From positions 539,247 to 603,246 of the forward strand of contig CAXXIF010000004.1 of NCBI GenBank assembly GCA_963677375.2: 64,000 bases of DNA, in the 5' to 3' direction. Position numbers and translations under genes: made by a program. The notes below the pieces were generated by a model. It saw only the letters and a program-made list of their open reading frames with translations, was not told the DNA's origin and ran no database searches. This document shows, one piece after another, positions 33,703 through 43,068 of the stretch (positions are counted from its first letter, which is position 1; each line of letters starts with the position of its first letter). The DNA comes from Pseudaeromonas sp963677375 (GTDB lineage: Bacteria > Pseudomonadota > Gammaproteobacteria > Enterobacterales > Aeromonadaceae).

Positions 33703-35877
33703 ATGGAAAATAACGATGTTAGTTCTTCTGGTAAGTGTCCCGTCATGCACGGTGGGGTGACGACGGCGAAGATGTCGAATAGGGAGTGGTGGCCCAAGGC
33801 CCTGAATCTCGACATTCTTCACCAGCACGACAGCAAAACCAACCCGATGGCAGCCGATTTCAATTATCGGGACGCCGTCAAAACCCTGGATGTGGCGGCA
33901 CTCAAGCAGGACCTCAAAACCCTGATGACGAACAGTCAGCCGTGGTGGCCCGCCGACTGGGGTCATTATGGTGGTTTGATGATCCGCATGGCCTGGCATT
34001 CGGCGGGCACCTACCGCATTGCGGATGGGCGAGGCGGTGCTGGCACTGGTAATCAACGTTTTGCGCCGCTCAACTCCTGGCCTGACAACGCCAACCTGGA
34101 CAAGGCCCGTCGCCTGCTGTGGCCCCTCAAGAAAAAATACGGCAACCAGATCAGCTGGGCTGATCTCATCATCCTCGCCGGTAACATGGCTTACGAGTCG
34201 ATGGGGCTGAAGACCTTCGGCTTCGCGTTTGGTCGTGAAGATATCTGGCACCCGGAAAAAGACACCTACTGGGGCTCCGAAAAAGAGTGGTTGGCACCCA
34301 GCGACAGCGCCAACAGCCGCTACTCCGGGGAGCGGGATCTGGAAAATCCGCTGGCCGCCGTGATGATGGGGCTGATCTACGTCAACCCCGAGGGGGTGGA
34401 TGGCCAGCCCGATCCCCTTAAAACCGCCCAGGATATGCGGGTGACGTTCGCCCGTATGGCGATGAATGATGAAGAGACAGTGGCCCTGACGGCGGGAGGG
34501 CATACTGTCGGCAAGTGTCACGGCAATGGCAGTGCCGCCAACCTTGGCCCGGCTCCGGAAGGCGCAGATCTCGAAGAGCAAGGTCTCGGCTGGATGAACC
34601 ACACCAGTCGTGGCGTGGGGCGTGACACTGTAACGAGTGGCATCGAAGGGGCCTGGACCACGCACCCGACCCAATGGGATAACGGCTACCTCGAGCTGTT
34701 ATTTCACTACGAGTGGGAGCTGAAAAAGAGCCCGGCTGGCGCATGGCAGTGGGAGCCCATCAACATCAAGGAGGAGGATAAGCCCGCGGATGTTGAAGAC
34801 GCCTCGATCCGTTACAACCCGGTGATGACAGATGCGGACATGGCTCTCAAGATGGACCCCGAGTACCGGCAGATTGCCGAGCGTTTTTATCAAGACCCGG
34901 CCTACTTCTCTGAAACCTTTGCGCGCGCCTGGTTCAAGCTGACCCACCGCGATCTGGGGCCTAAATCCCGCTACCTGGGGCCGGATGTGCCGCAAGAGGA
35001 TCTACTGTGGCAAGACCCTGTGCCTACGGGTAACAAGAGCTACGATCCGGCGGCCGTGAAGAGCAAAATTGCCGCCAGCGGGCTCGGTATCGGTGACATG
35101 GTAGCAACCGCCTGGGACAGCGCCCGTACCTTCCGGGGCTCCGACAAGCGCGGTGGCGCCAATGGCGCGCGCATTCGTCTGGCTCCGCAAAACGCGTGGG
35201 AAGGCAATGAGCCGCAGCGCCTGACCAAGGTGCTGACGGTGTTGGAGAGCATTGCCGCCGAAACGGGTGCCAGCGTCGCCGATGTGATCGTGCTGGCGGG
35301 CAACCTGGGGGTTGAGCAGGCCGCCAAGGCTGCCGGTTTCGATCTGGTTGTGCCTTTTGCGCCGGGTCGTGGCGATGCCACAGCGGCAATGACGGATGTC
35401 GAATCCTTCGACGTGCTGGAGCCTCTGGCCGATGGTTTCCGCAACTGGTTGAAGCAGGATTACGGGGTCAGTGCCGAAGAGTTGCTGCTGGATCGCGCCC
35501 AGCTGATGGGGCTGACAGCCCGCGAGATGACGGTACTGATCGGTGGCATGCGGGTATTGGGTACCAATTATGGCGCCAGCCCTCATGGGGTCTTGACCGA
35601 ACGGGTCGGTGTCTTGAGCAACGACTTCTTCGTCAACCTCACCGACATGGCCTACACCTGGCAACCAGCGGGCCGCAACCGGTACGAGATCCGGGATCGC
35701 ACCACAGGAGCGGTAAAATGGACTGCCACCCGGGTCGATCTGGTCCTGGGGTCGAACTCGGTACTCAGAGCCTATGCTGAAGTCTACGCACAGGATGACA
35801 ATCAGGAGAAGTTCGTGCAGGACTTCATCGCCACCTGGCATAAAGTCATGAACGCTGATCGCTTCGATCTGCTCTGA
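33703..35877 (+). CDS. katG: Catalase-peroxidase KatG
   Basis: The 724-residue haem enzyme destroys H2O2. The distal active site is seen in MIRMAWHSAGTYR (Arg, Trp, His), the proximal His region in LTAGGHTVGKCHG, and a tyrosine in IYVNPEGVDG that with Trp and a downstream Met forms the KatG-specific covalent adduct. The second, haem-less domain follows from about 420. The length is typical and there is no signal peptide, so it is cytosolic. AAAGGCG lies upstream of the ATG. Confidence 0.96.
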   Translation: MENNDVSSSGKCPVMHGGVTTAKMSNREWWPKALNLDILHQHDSKTNPMAADFNYRDAVKTLDVAALKQDLKTLMTNSQPWWPADWGHYGGLMIRMAWHSAGTYRIADGRGGAGTGNQRFAPLNSWPDNANLDKARRLLWPLKKKYGNQISWADLIILAGNMAYESMGLKTFGFAFGREDIWHPEKDTYWGSEKEWLAPSDSANSRYSGERDLENPLAAVMMGLIYVNPEGVDGQPDPLKTAQDMRVTFARMAMNDEETVALTAGGHTVGKCHGNGSAANLGPAPEGADLEEQGLGWMNHTSRGVGRDTVTSGIEGAWTTHPTQWDNGYLELLFHYEWELKKSPAGAWQWEPINIKEEDKPADVEDASIRYNPVMTDADMALKMDPEYRQIAERFYQDPAYFSETFARAWFKLTHRDLGPKSRYLGPDVPQEDLLWQDPVPTGNKSYDPAAVKSKIAASGLGIGDMVATAWDSARTFRGSDKRGGANGARIRLAPQNAWEGNEPQRLTKVLTVLESIAAETGASVADVIVLAGNLGVEQAAKAAGFDLVVPFAPGRGDATAAMTDVESFDVLEPLADGFRNWLKQDYGVSAEELLLDRAQLMGLTAREMTVLIGGMRVLGTNYGASPHGVLTERVGVLSNDFFVNLTDMAYTWQPAGRNRYEIRDRTTGAVKWTATRVDLVLGSNSVLRAYAEVYAQDDNQEKFVQDFIATWHKVMNADRFDLL

Positions 35878-35888
35878 TGCGTGATCCT

Positions 35889-35926
35889 GCGACTGCGGCC
35901 GGGCCTGCGGGCTCGGTTGCAGTCGC
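35889..35926 (+). terminator. Possible terminator after katG
   Basis: GCGACTGC (35889-35896) pairs with GCAGTCGC (35919-35926), with further GC pairing inside (GCCGGGCC, GGGCTCGG). It is 11 nt after the stop codon; the T-run is missing. Confidence 0.5.
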
Positions 35927-36092
35927 TGACTTAATGATGTGATTGGGTCGGGAAGTAATGGGAATTTGTCTGGACACCAATGCCGCAGGCAAACCAATGC
36001 CGTTATAAAATAGCCAATGGCGATGCGAAACAGAGTCAGGCCAGCGGCCACCCCTTGTAGTATCACGCCAGCGGTGGATTTTACGGTACACA

Positions 36093-36245
36093 GATGGATA
36101 TCAGTTGGTTGCACCAGTTCAATCGTCACTGGGGAATGATACTCGGTGTGAATGACGACTGGCTGGGAGATAAAGCGGCGGACAGCCCCATAGTCTCCTC
36201 TCGAAATAATGCGGGCGGCGTTGCGGTCATCACATGGACGTTTTG
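36093..36245 (+). CDS. Short unidentified ORF in the katG-isoamylase gap, doubtful
   Basis: A 50-codon frame (MDISWLHQFNRHWGMILGVN... ending VITWTF) lies in the 798-bp gap 35878-36675. It has no clear ribosome binding site. The N-terminal half looks protein-like and the rest does not, so it may be a fragment of an inserted gene. Otherwise the gap holds an AT-rich region (36350-36400) and, at 36502-36510 and 36532-36540, the inverted repeat CAGGCTTTA/TAAAGCCTG, which could be an operator or hairpin for the isoamylase gene. Confidence 0.2.
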
Positions 36246-36675
36246 ATGTTTGACGTCAGCCGACCCTTGTGTGGATGCGGTCGAATACGGCTGAAATCGC
36301 CTGCCCGCTCGTTATGTCCTGAAACAGTTTGCAAGACTGAGCCTCAATTGAATATATATATTAAACAATGACTTAGATGGTGGCGTGTTACAAAAAACAT
36401 ACAAAATTATGAAGCCGCTCCAATTATGTTGGGACGGTGATCGCTATCATCTTGTGCGCGATGACACCTTGTATGCTTGGACCGCTCTGTTCAGCGCAGC
36501 CCAGGCTTTATCGCGTTACCCCGTCAGGCCATAAAGCCTGCCTGTAGTGAACAACAATAAAACCGATGTATTGGGCGAGGGGCTATGCCATCTCGCCGGG
36601 GCTCTTATTGCCTGTCGTCAGGTGATGTATGTAACGACAGGCGACCACAACAACATAAGTGAAGAGATACACAGC

Positions 36676-38979
36676 ATGAAATTAACCAAGTTATCCCTGG
36701 CCCTGCTTGTCGCGCTTGGCGCCGGCATGGCCAGTCTACCGGCCATGGCCGCCATCAATACTGATAATCTGGGGGCCAGCTACACCACCAACCAGAGCAG
36801 TGTTGCCTTCCGCGTTTACTCCTCCCGCGCTACCCATCTGGAGGTGTATGTCTACGCCGCCGCCATGGGGCAGGACGAGGTGGCCCACTATGCCATGACC
36901 AAAGGCAGCGATAACGTCTGGTCAATCAGCGTACCGGTCTCGGAGCTGCAGGGTCTGGGCGTTACCGGTCCTGTCTACTACGGCTATCGTGCTTGGGGGC
37001 CGAACTGGACCTATAACGCCAGTTGGACCAAGGGCAGCAGCACCGGTTTCATCAGCGATGTGGATGCCGCCGGTAACCGTTTCAACCCCAACAAACTGCT
37101 GCTGGACCCCTATGCGCTGGAGATGTCCCATGATCCGGTCAACGCTACCTGGTCTGATGGTACCGTCTATGCCTCCGGTGCGACCAACCGCACGGTGGAC
37201 AGCGGCCTGAACGCACCCAAGGGCATAGTATTGTCGGGCGACAGCCAGTCCATCGGCACCAAGCCGACCCGGGCGCTCAAAGATGATGTTATCTATGAGG
37301 TTAACCTGCGCGGGCTGACCAAGAACGACACCAGCATTCCGGCTGCTTCCCGCGGCACCTATGCTGGCGCAGCCCAGAAGGCGACCTATCTGGCGTCGTT
37401 GGGGGTTACCGCGGTGGAGTTTCTGCCGGTGCAAGAGACCCAGAACGACACTAATGACGTAGACCCTACCTCGGCCGATGGTGATAACTACTGGGGCTAC
37501 ATGACTCTGAACTACTTCGCGCCGGATCGTCGCTATGCCGCCGACAAGAGCGCCGGTGGCCCGACTCGCGAATTCAAGGCGATGGTCAAGGCATTCCACG
37601 ATCAGGGCATCAAGGTGTTGATCGATGTGGTCTACAACCATACCGGTGAAGGCGGGGCCTGGAGCCCGACCGATACCTCCACCTACAACCTCTATTCCTG
37701 GCGAGGTCTGGACAACCCCACTTACTATTCCCTGACTTCCGACAAGCAAAACTCTTGGGATAACACTGGGGTCGGCGGTAACTTCAACACCCACAACCCC
37801 GTCGCCCAGAACGAGATCGTCGACTCCCTGGCTTACTGGTCCAACACGCTTGGGGTGGACGGTTTCCGTTTCGATCTGGCCTCGGTACTGGGCAACACCT
37901 GTGAGCACGGTTGCTATAACTTCGACAAGATGGACTCGGCAAACGCTCTCAACCGCATTACCCGCGAACTGACGCCGCGGCCAGCAGCCGGTGGCGCCGG
38001 GGTGGATCTGATCGCCGAGCCTTGGGCCATCGGCGGCAACTCCTACCAGGTGGGTGGTTTCCCCAGCGGTTGGTCCGAGTGGAACGGCCTGTTCCGCGAC
38101 ACGGTTCGCAAGGATCAGAACAAGATGGGCCAGGAAGCCATCACCCCCGGCCAGTTGGCGTCCCGTTTTGCAGGCTCCTCCGATCTCTATCAGGATGATG
38201 GCCGCAAGCCGTGGAACTCCATCAACTTCATGGTGGCCCACGATGGTTTCACCCTGAAGGATCTCTACAGCTGCAACAGCAAGAATAACTGGCAGCTTTG
38301 GCCGCTGGGCGTCTCGGACGGCGGTGAAGACAATAATAACAGCTGGGATCAGGGCGGGGTGGCCGCTGATCAACGCAAGGCGGCCCGCAACGGCATGTCT
38401 CTGCTGATGCTGAGCGCCGGTACTCCCATGATGACCGGTGGGGACGAGTTCCTGCGCTCCTTGAGCTGTAACAACAACCCCTACAACCTGGACTCTATCG
38501 CCAACTGGCTGAACTTCAGCTTGACCACCGATCAGCAGAACTTCAAGACCTTCACCCAGCGGTTGATTGCCTTCCGCAAGGCCCACCCGGCGCTGCGTCC
38601 CGGCAATTTCTACTCCGCGGTGGATAACAACGGCAACGTGATGGAGCAGTTGCGCTGGTTCAAGCCCGATGGTCAAGTGGCCGACTCCGGTTACTTCGGT
38701 GATGCCAATAGCCATGCCATTGCCTATCGTATCGACGGCACTGAGTTGGGCGACACCGCCTCTGCCATCTACGTGGCCTACAACGGCTGGTCCGGCAACG
38801 TCAACTTCACCCTGCCGTGGCCGGGGGCGGGCAAGAACTGGTACCGGGTGATGGACACCTCCAACTGGAATGAGGGTGCCAACACCATAGTCGCGCCGGG
38901 AAGCGAAGCCTACTTGGGTGGCGAGTACACCAACTACGGGCTGAACGGCCGTGGCGTGCTGGTATTGATTGCCAAGTAA
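36676..38979 (+). CDS. Exported isoamylase-type glycogen/starch debranching enzyme (GH13)
   Basis: The ~767 residues have a signal peptide (MKLTKLSLALLVALGAGMASLPAMA) directing export, an N-terminal CBM48-like domain, then the GH13 barrel. Catalytic residues are visible as Asp in DGFRFDLAS, Glu in DLIAEPWAIGG and Asp in MVAHDGFTLKDL; VYNHTGEGG and VEFLPVQET are other conserved regions. Size and export match Pseudomonas isoamylase (about 776 aa), which hydrolyses alpha-1,6 branches of glycogen and amylopectin. ATG 36676 gives the signal peptide; the longer frame does not. Single gene with terminator. Confidence 0.92.
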   Translation: MKLTKLSLALLVALGAGMASLPAMAAINTDNLGASYTTNQSSVAFRVYSSRATHLEVYVYAAAMGQDEVAHYAMTKGSDNVWSISVPVSELQGLGVTGPVYYGYRAWGPNWTYNASWTKGSSTGFISDVDAAGNRFNPNKLLLDPYALEMSHDPVNATWSDGTVYASGATNRTVDSGLNAPKGIVLSGDSQSIGTKPTRALKDDVIYEVNLRGLTKNDTSIPAASRGTYAGAAQKATYLASLGVTAVEFLPVQETQNDTNDVDPTSADGDNYWGYMTLNYFAPDRRYAADKSAGGPTREFKAMVKAFHDQGIKVLIDVVYNHTGEGGAWSPTDTSTYNLYSWRGLDNPTYYSLTSDKQNSWDNTGVGGNFNTHNPVAQNEIVDSLAYWSNTLGVDGFRFDLASVLGNTCEHGCYNFDKMDSANALNRITRELTPRPAAGGAGVDLIAEPWAIGGNSYQVGGFPSGWSEWNGLFRDTVRKDQNKMGQEAITPGQLASRFAGSSDLYQDDGRKPWNSINFMVAHDGFTLKDLYSCNSKNNWQLWPLGVSDGGEDNNNSWDQGGVAADQRKAARNGMSLLMLSAGTPMMTGGDEFLRSLSCNNNPYNLDSIANWLNFSLTTDQQNFKTFTQRLIAFRKAHPALRPGNFYSAVDNNGNVMEQLRWFKPDGQVADSGYFGDANSHAIAYRIDGTELGDTASAIYVAYNGWSGNVNFTLPWPGAGKNWYRVMDTSNWNEGANTIVAPGSEAYLGGEYTNYGLNGRGVLVLIAK

Positions 38980-38990
38980 AGAGCTATGCG

Positions 38991-39032
38991 TCGATAAAAA
39001 CCGGAGCCCGAGCGGTTCCGGTTTTTTTATCG
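38991..39032 (+). terminator. Rho-independent terminator after isoamylase
   Basis: TCGATAAAAACCGGA pairs with TCCGGTTTTTTTATCGA around a short GC loop, leaving a T-run. Confidence 0.92.
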
Positions 39033-39306
39033 ACTCAAACGGATGTCGCCATTTAGCCATGTAATGACCCACTATCCCTGTCACGGACATGTCGATGGCG
39101 TAAGCAGCGGTTTCTCAAACGTAGAACAGCTTTAAATCTACTCCGATTGCGATCCATTAGGATCTTTTTGTTCGTCATGGTCTATCAAGTTTGGATTCAA
39201 CTATTCTGATGTTGGGGGATACTTCACGTTTGCCTGTTCGGGTGGTTCAACTCGCAAGTACTCTGTGGCTATAGTCGTTCAAGCAGTCATAGTTTAAGGA
39301 AAAAAA

Positions 39307-40515
39307 ATGGTGGATTCAGTTCAGTTTGATGTGTTTCCTTGGAATAGTAATTTTCAGACTGGCATTCCAGTAATCGATGAGCAACACAAACAGCTGGTTC
39401 ATCTCATTAATACCTTGGCCTCACATCTTGCAAAAGGTTCTGATGCCAACCAGCTCGATGTGGTTTTCGGTGAACTGGCTGCCTATGCGGACTACCATTT
39501 TGCAACAGAAGAACAAGTCTGGTATTCAGCGATCCAGAATGACAGTTTGTTGATTGATCATAAACGTATTCATGATTCCTTCCTTCCGAAAGTGTTGGAA
39601 ATAAAGGCACAAAAAAAAGATATTCCTTATGAGGTGGGACTCGAAGAAACACTTAAATTTTTAGTGCATTGGCTTGTATTCCATATTCTGGATAACGATA
39701 GGCATATGGCCAAAATAGTGCTGGCACTTGAGGACGGCCTTTCTCTGGATGAAGCCAAAATACGTGCGAGTCAAGAAATGAGCGGATTGATGGAAACATT
39801 TGTCTCAACAATTCTTGGCATGTATGAACATATTACTTCGCGCAGCATAGATCTGATTAAAGAAAAAAATGAACGTATACGAATGGAACATGAATTACGC
39901 GACATCGAAATACAAAAACAGGCAATGAATAGTCTGGCAATCAGTCTGGAAAAAACCATTGAAGCCATGGCGGCAATGGTTGAGGTGCGTTCCCCTTACA
40001 CCGCCGGGCATCAACGGCGTGTGGCTAGTCTTGTGGAAGCGATAGGCCGAGAGATGGGACTGCCTGAAACCGAAATTCGAGGTATGTATCTCGCCGCCTC
40101 GATCCATGACTTAGGCGATATGCAGATCCCTTCAGAAATTCTCACAAAGGCGGGGAAACTGAATAATATTGAATACAAAATAATTCAGCAGCACCCACAA
40201 GTGGGATTCGACATCTTAAAAAACATTGACTTTCCGTGGCCTATTGCACGAATCATTCTTCAACATCATGAACGGCTTGATGGATCGGGTTACCCAAATA
40301 GTTTGAAATGCGACCAGATCATAATGGCAGCGAAGATCCTCGCCGTTGCCGATGTTGTGGAGGCCATGTCATCACACAGACCATACCGATCAGCACGTGG
40401 AATTGATGCTGCGTTAGCAGAAATTGAAAGTAAAAAAGGAATTTGTTACGACACTATCGTGGTAGATACCTGCATAAAACTGTTTCGTGATGGATTGTTT
40501 GAATTTACAAAGTGA
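39307..40515 (+). CDS. Hemerythrin-HD-GYP fusion protein (oxygen-linked c-di-GMP phosphodiesterase)
   Basis: In this 402-residue protein, residues 1-135 form a bacteriohemerythrin domain with the diiron ligands in place: His27 (DEQHKQL), His64-x3-Glu68 (YHFATEE), a His at 85/89, His121, His126 and Asp131 (HWLVFHILDND). A coiled linker (IRMEHELRDIEIQKQAMNSLAISLEKTIEAM) leads to an HD-GYP domain with SIHDLGDMQIP and HHERLDGSGYPNSLK; HDLGD replaces the commoner HDIGK. The protein probably senses O2 or redox and adjusts c-di-GMP. AAGGA precedes ATG 39307. The next gene, also HD-GYP, follows 68 bp later. Confidence 0.9.
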   Translation: MVDSVQFDVFPWNSNFQTGIPVIDEQHKQLVHLINTLASHLAKGSDANQLDVVFGELAAYADYHFATEEQVWYSAIQNDSLLIDHKRIHDSFLPKVLEIKAQKKDIPYEVGLEETLKFLVHWLVFHILDNDRHMAKIVLALEDGLSLDEAKIRASQEMSGLMETFVSTILGMYEHITSRSIDLIKEKNERIRMEHELRDIEIQKQAMNSLAISLEKTIEAMAAMVEVRSPYTAGHQRRVASLVEAIGREMGLPETEIRGMYLAASIHDLGDMQIPSEILTKAGKLNNIEYKIIQQHPQVGFDILKNIDFPWPIARIILQHHERLDGSGYPNSLKCDQIIMAAKILAVADVVEAMSSHRPYRSARGIDAALAEIESKKGICYDTIVVDTCIKLFRDGLFEFTK

Positions 40516-40583
40516 TGCCTCTTTTTCCACGTGGTGAAAGCCGCCATTTCCATCGTACGACAGCATAAATGAGAGGAAAGACG

Positions 40584-42911
40584 ATGTTACCCGGAAGTGA
40601 AGAGCTACTTCAGTTATTCATAGAATATACACCCGTTGCGATTGCTATTTGTGATCTGGAAATGCGTTATGTCGCTGTTAGTAAACGCTGGATGACTGAT
40701 TACGCCTTGGGTGACCAGAGTATCATTGGCCGATCTCACTATGACGTATTTCCAGATATACCGGAACGTTGGAAAGCGTTACATCGTCGCGGCATATCTG
40801 GAGAAGCTTTATCTTCCCGCGCAGATAAGTTCGAAAGAGCAGACGGCACCATTGAATGGCTGGAATGGGAAATTCAGCCCTGGCATAAACTGGATGGAAA
40901 TATCGGCGGAATTGTTTTCTTCTCTAAAAATATAAATGATCGAAAACAGGCCGAAGATGCACTTAACAAATCAGCAAATGAAATTGAAGACCTCTATCAA
41001 CGTGCGGCCTGTGGTTACCACTCGTTAGACAAGGATGGCCTCATTATCAGAATCAATGATACTGAACTTGCATGGCTAGGCTATACACGAGAGGAAATTG
41101 TTGGAAGAGTAAAATGGCAAAACATTATCACCCCCAAGAGTCTTGATATTTTTCAAGCAAATTATTCAATATTCAAGAAAGAAGGTACGGTTAGTAACTT
41201 AGAACTCGAGATGTTTCGTAAAGATGGCTCGATTCTCATTGCCCTTGTCAATGCGACAGCTGTTTTTGATGCCAATGGTACTTACTTAATGAGTCGTTCA
41301 ACAGTAACTGACATCACTGAGCGTAAGTTAGCTGAACAAGGAATGCGCCGTAATGAGGAGTTGTTCAGAACAATCACTGAAGCATCCCCTTTGGCTATCT
41401 TTGTATCGTCAGGTATAGAGCAGCGGTACAAATATATAAATCCAACTGCTGCCAAACTCTTCGGCTATACGATAGATGAAATTGAGCAAGTGAAGGATTG
41501 GTGGCCGTTGGCTTACCCTGATCCCGACTATCGTCATAGTGTGATCGAAGAATGGGAACAAAAAGTGGCAAAAGCGATCGAAACGCATAGTGCTATTGAA
41601 CCCATGAATGTTGTAGTTACTAGCAAAGACGGCTCGGAAAAATACATTCAATGGGGGTTTTCCAGCATAGGCGATCTGAACGTGGCTTTTGGGCTTGATT
41701 TGACAGAACGCACACATTCCCAGCAGGCACTGATGAGAAGCGAACGAACCTTACGAGTGCTTAGTTCTTGCAATGAGGCTCTCATGCGAGCTGAGACGGA
41801 AATCGAATTGCTGAATGATGTCTGTCACCTGATCGTTGAAAAGGGCGGCTACCTAATGGCTTGGATCGGATTTGCCGAGAATGACGAAGTTAAAACTGTA
41901 CGTCCAATTGCTGAATTTGGAGATAAGACAGCTTTTTTAAACAACGCCAATATCACGTGGGCGGACACAGAGCGAGGTCATGGCCCCACCGGAACGGCAA
42001 TCCGAATGGGGATACCAACCGTTTGTCAGTGTTGCCAAACCAACCCTCTCGTTCATCCATGGCGTGAAGATCTAATAAAGGGAGGATTCAACTCAAGCAT
42101 AGCGCTCCCCTTCATTTACGAAAAACAGGTGCTGGGTTCACTGACTATTTATGCATTCGAAGCATGGGCATTTGGTGAAGAAGAGACCAATTTACTAACG
42201 CAACTCGCTGGCAATCTTGGTTATGGGGTCGAAGCTTTGCGTAACCGAGCTGAACGCGATCGCAAATCCAGTGAAAACCTCCGTCAACAAAAAATTATTC
42301 AAGATAATTTAGAGTCTTTCGTTAAAACACTTTCTAATACCTTAGAAATGCGCGACTCGTATACCGCATGGCATCAGCGGAATGTTGGTGTGTTGGCTGT
42401 AGCCATCGCAAGGGAGTTGGGGCTGCCTGAAGATACCATTCATGGAATCGAGCTCGCCGCATGGGTTCACGACATTGGAAAGATCAGTGTTCCAGCGGAG
42501 ATACTCACTAAACCAACCCGGCTGACCAGTTTTGAACGCATGATCGTTGAGAATCATGCCCAAGCAGGCTATGAACTACTCAAAGAGGTTGAATTTTCGT
42601 GGCCCATCGCCGCCATGGTATGGCAACACCATGAAAGACTAGACGGTTCAGGCTATCCGCAAGGGTTGAAAGGCGATCAAATTTTGTTGGGCTCTCGCAT
42701 TTTGGCGGTAGCGGATGTAGTCGAGTCTATGTCATCTGATCGTCCATATCGCCCTGCGTTAGGAATCGACGCGGCGCTTCGGGAAATAGAACGAGGCAAG
42801 GGCTCTATCTATGATCAATCGGTAGCCGATGCATGCATCAAGTTGTTCGCGGAAAAACGAGACACTCTTATGCTTGATGTTTTCACGACTGAATCGCCAT
42901 CAGCAACCTAG
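40584..42911 (+). CDS. Multi-PAS/GAF HD-GYP phosphodiesterase
   Basis: The ~775 residues have no transmembrane helix. Three PAS domains (about 10-130, 135-255, 260-385: DLEMRYVAVSKRW; YTREEIVGRVKWQNI; FGYTIDEIEQVKDWW), a GAF-like domain (about 390-560: DVCHLIVEKGGYLMAWIGFA) and a C-terminal HD-GYP with WVHDIGKISVP and HHERLDGSGYPQGLKGDQ. The HD-GYP half is close to that of the preceding gene, suggesting duplication. ATG 40584 is preceded by AGAGGAAAG at good spacing; the frame starts at 40569. It probably integrates cytoplasmic signals into c-di-GMP breakdown. Confidence 0.9.
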   Translation: MLPGSEELLQLFIEYTPVAIAICDLEMRYVAVSKRWMTDYALGDQSIIGRSHYDVFPDIPERWKALHRRGISGEALSSRADKFERADGTIEWLEWEIQPWHKLDGNIGGIVFFSKNINDRKQAEDALNKSANEIEDLYQRAACGYHSLDKDGLIIRINDTELAWLGYTREEIVGRVKWQNIITPKSLDIFQANYSIFKKEGTVSNLELEMFRKDGSILIALVNATAVFDANGTYLMSRSTVTDITERKLAEQGMRRNEELFRTITEASPLAIFVSSGIEQRYKYINPTAAKLFGYTIDEIEQVKDWWPLAYPDPDYRHSVIEEWEQKVAKAIETHSAIEPMNVVVTSKDGSEKYIQWGFSSIGDLNVAFGLDLTERTHSQQALMRSERTLRVLSSCNEALMRAETEIELLNDVCHLIVEKGGYLMAWIGFAENDEVKTVRPIAEFGDKTAFLNNANITWADTERGHGPTGTAIRMGIPTVCQCCQTNPLVHPWREDLIKGGFNSSIALPFIYEKQVLGSLTIYAFEAWAFGEEETNLLTQLAGNLGYGVEALRNRAERDRKSSENLRQQKIIQDNLESFVKTLSNTLEMRDSYTAWHQRNVGVLAVAIARELGLPEDTIHGIELAAWVHDIGKISVPAEILTKPTRLTSFERMIVENHAQAGYELLKEVEFSWPIAAMVWQHHERLDGSGYPQGLKGDQILLGSRILAVADVVESMSSDRPYRPALGIDAALREIERGKGSIYDQSVADACIKLFAEKRDTLMLDVFTTESPSAT

Positions 42912-43068
42912 ATCCTTTCCTGCTGTCATTCGGTTGCCGCCTTGATTGCCTCCAATGGTGGCACGTTGTTTGATGTTCATTCCCAGTTCGGACGTCTAAC
43001 ATCCCAACGTTATGTTCATTTGCATCCAACTGGATGCAACAGACCCGTCAACGAATAGCCTACTGTAT

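Noticed and set aside
33572..34674. Long frames around the katG start (33572-33760 plus; 33652-34674 minus)
   Set aside because: Both overlap katG in other frames and lack motifs; they reflect its high GC content.
35002..36129. 375-codon minus-strand frame across the katG 3' end
   Set aside because: It overlaps katG in antisense, where coding evidence is overwhelming; the part beyond katG has no recognisable motif.
36922..39090. 722-codon open frame on the minus strand opposite the isoamylase gene
   Set aside because: It is an antisense shadow: the plus strand encodes a clear GH13 enzyme with signal peptide and catalytic residues, and the antisense translation has no recognisable domain.
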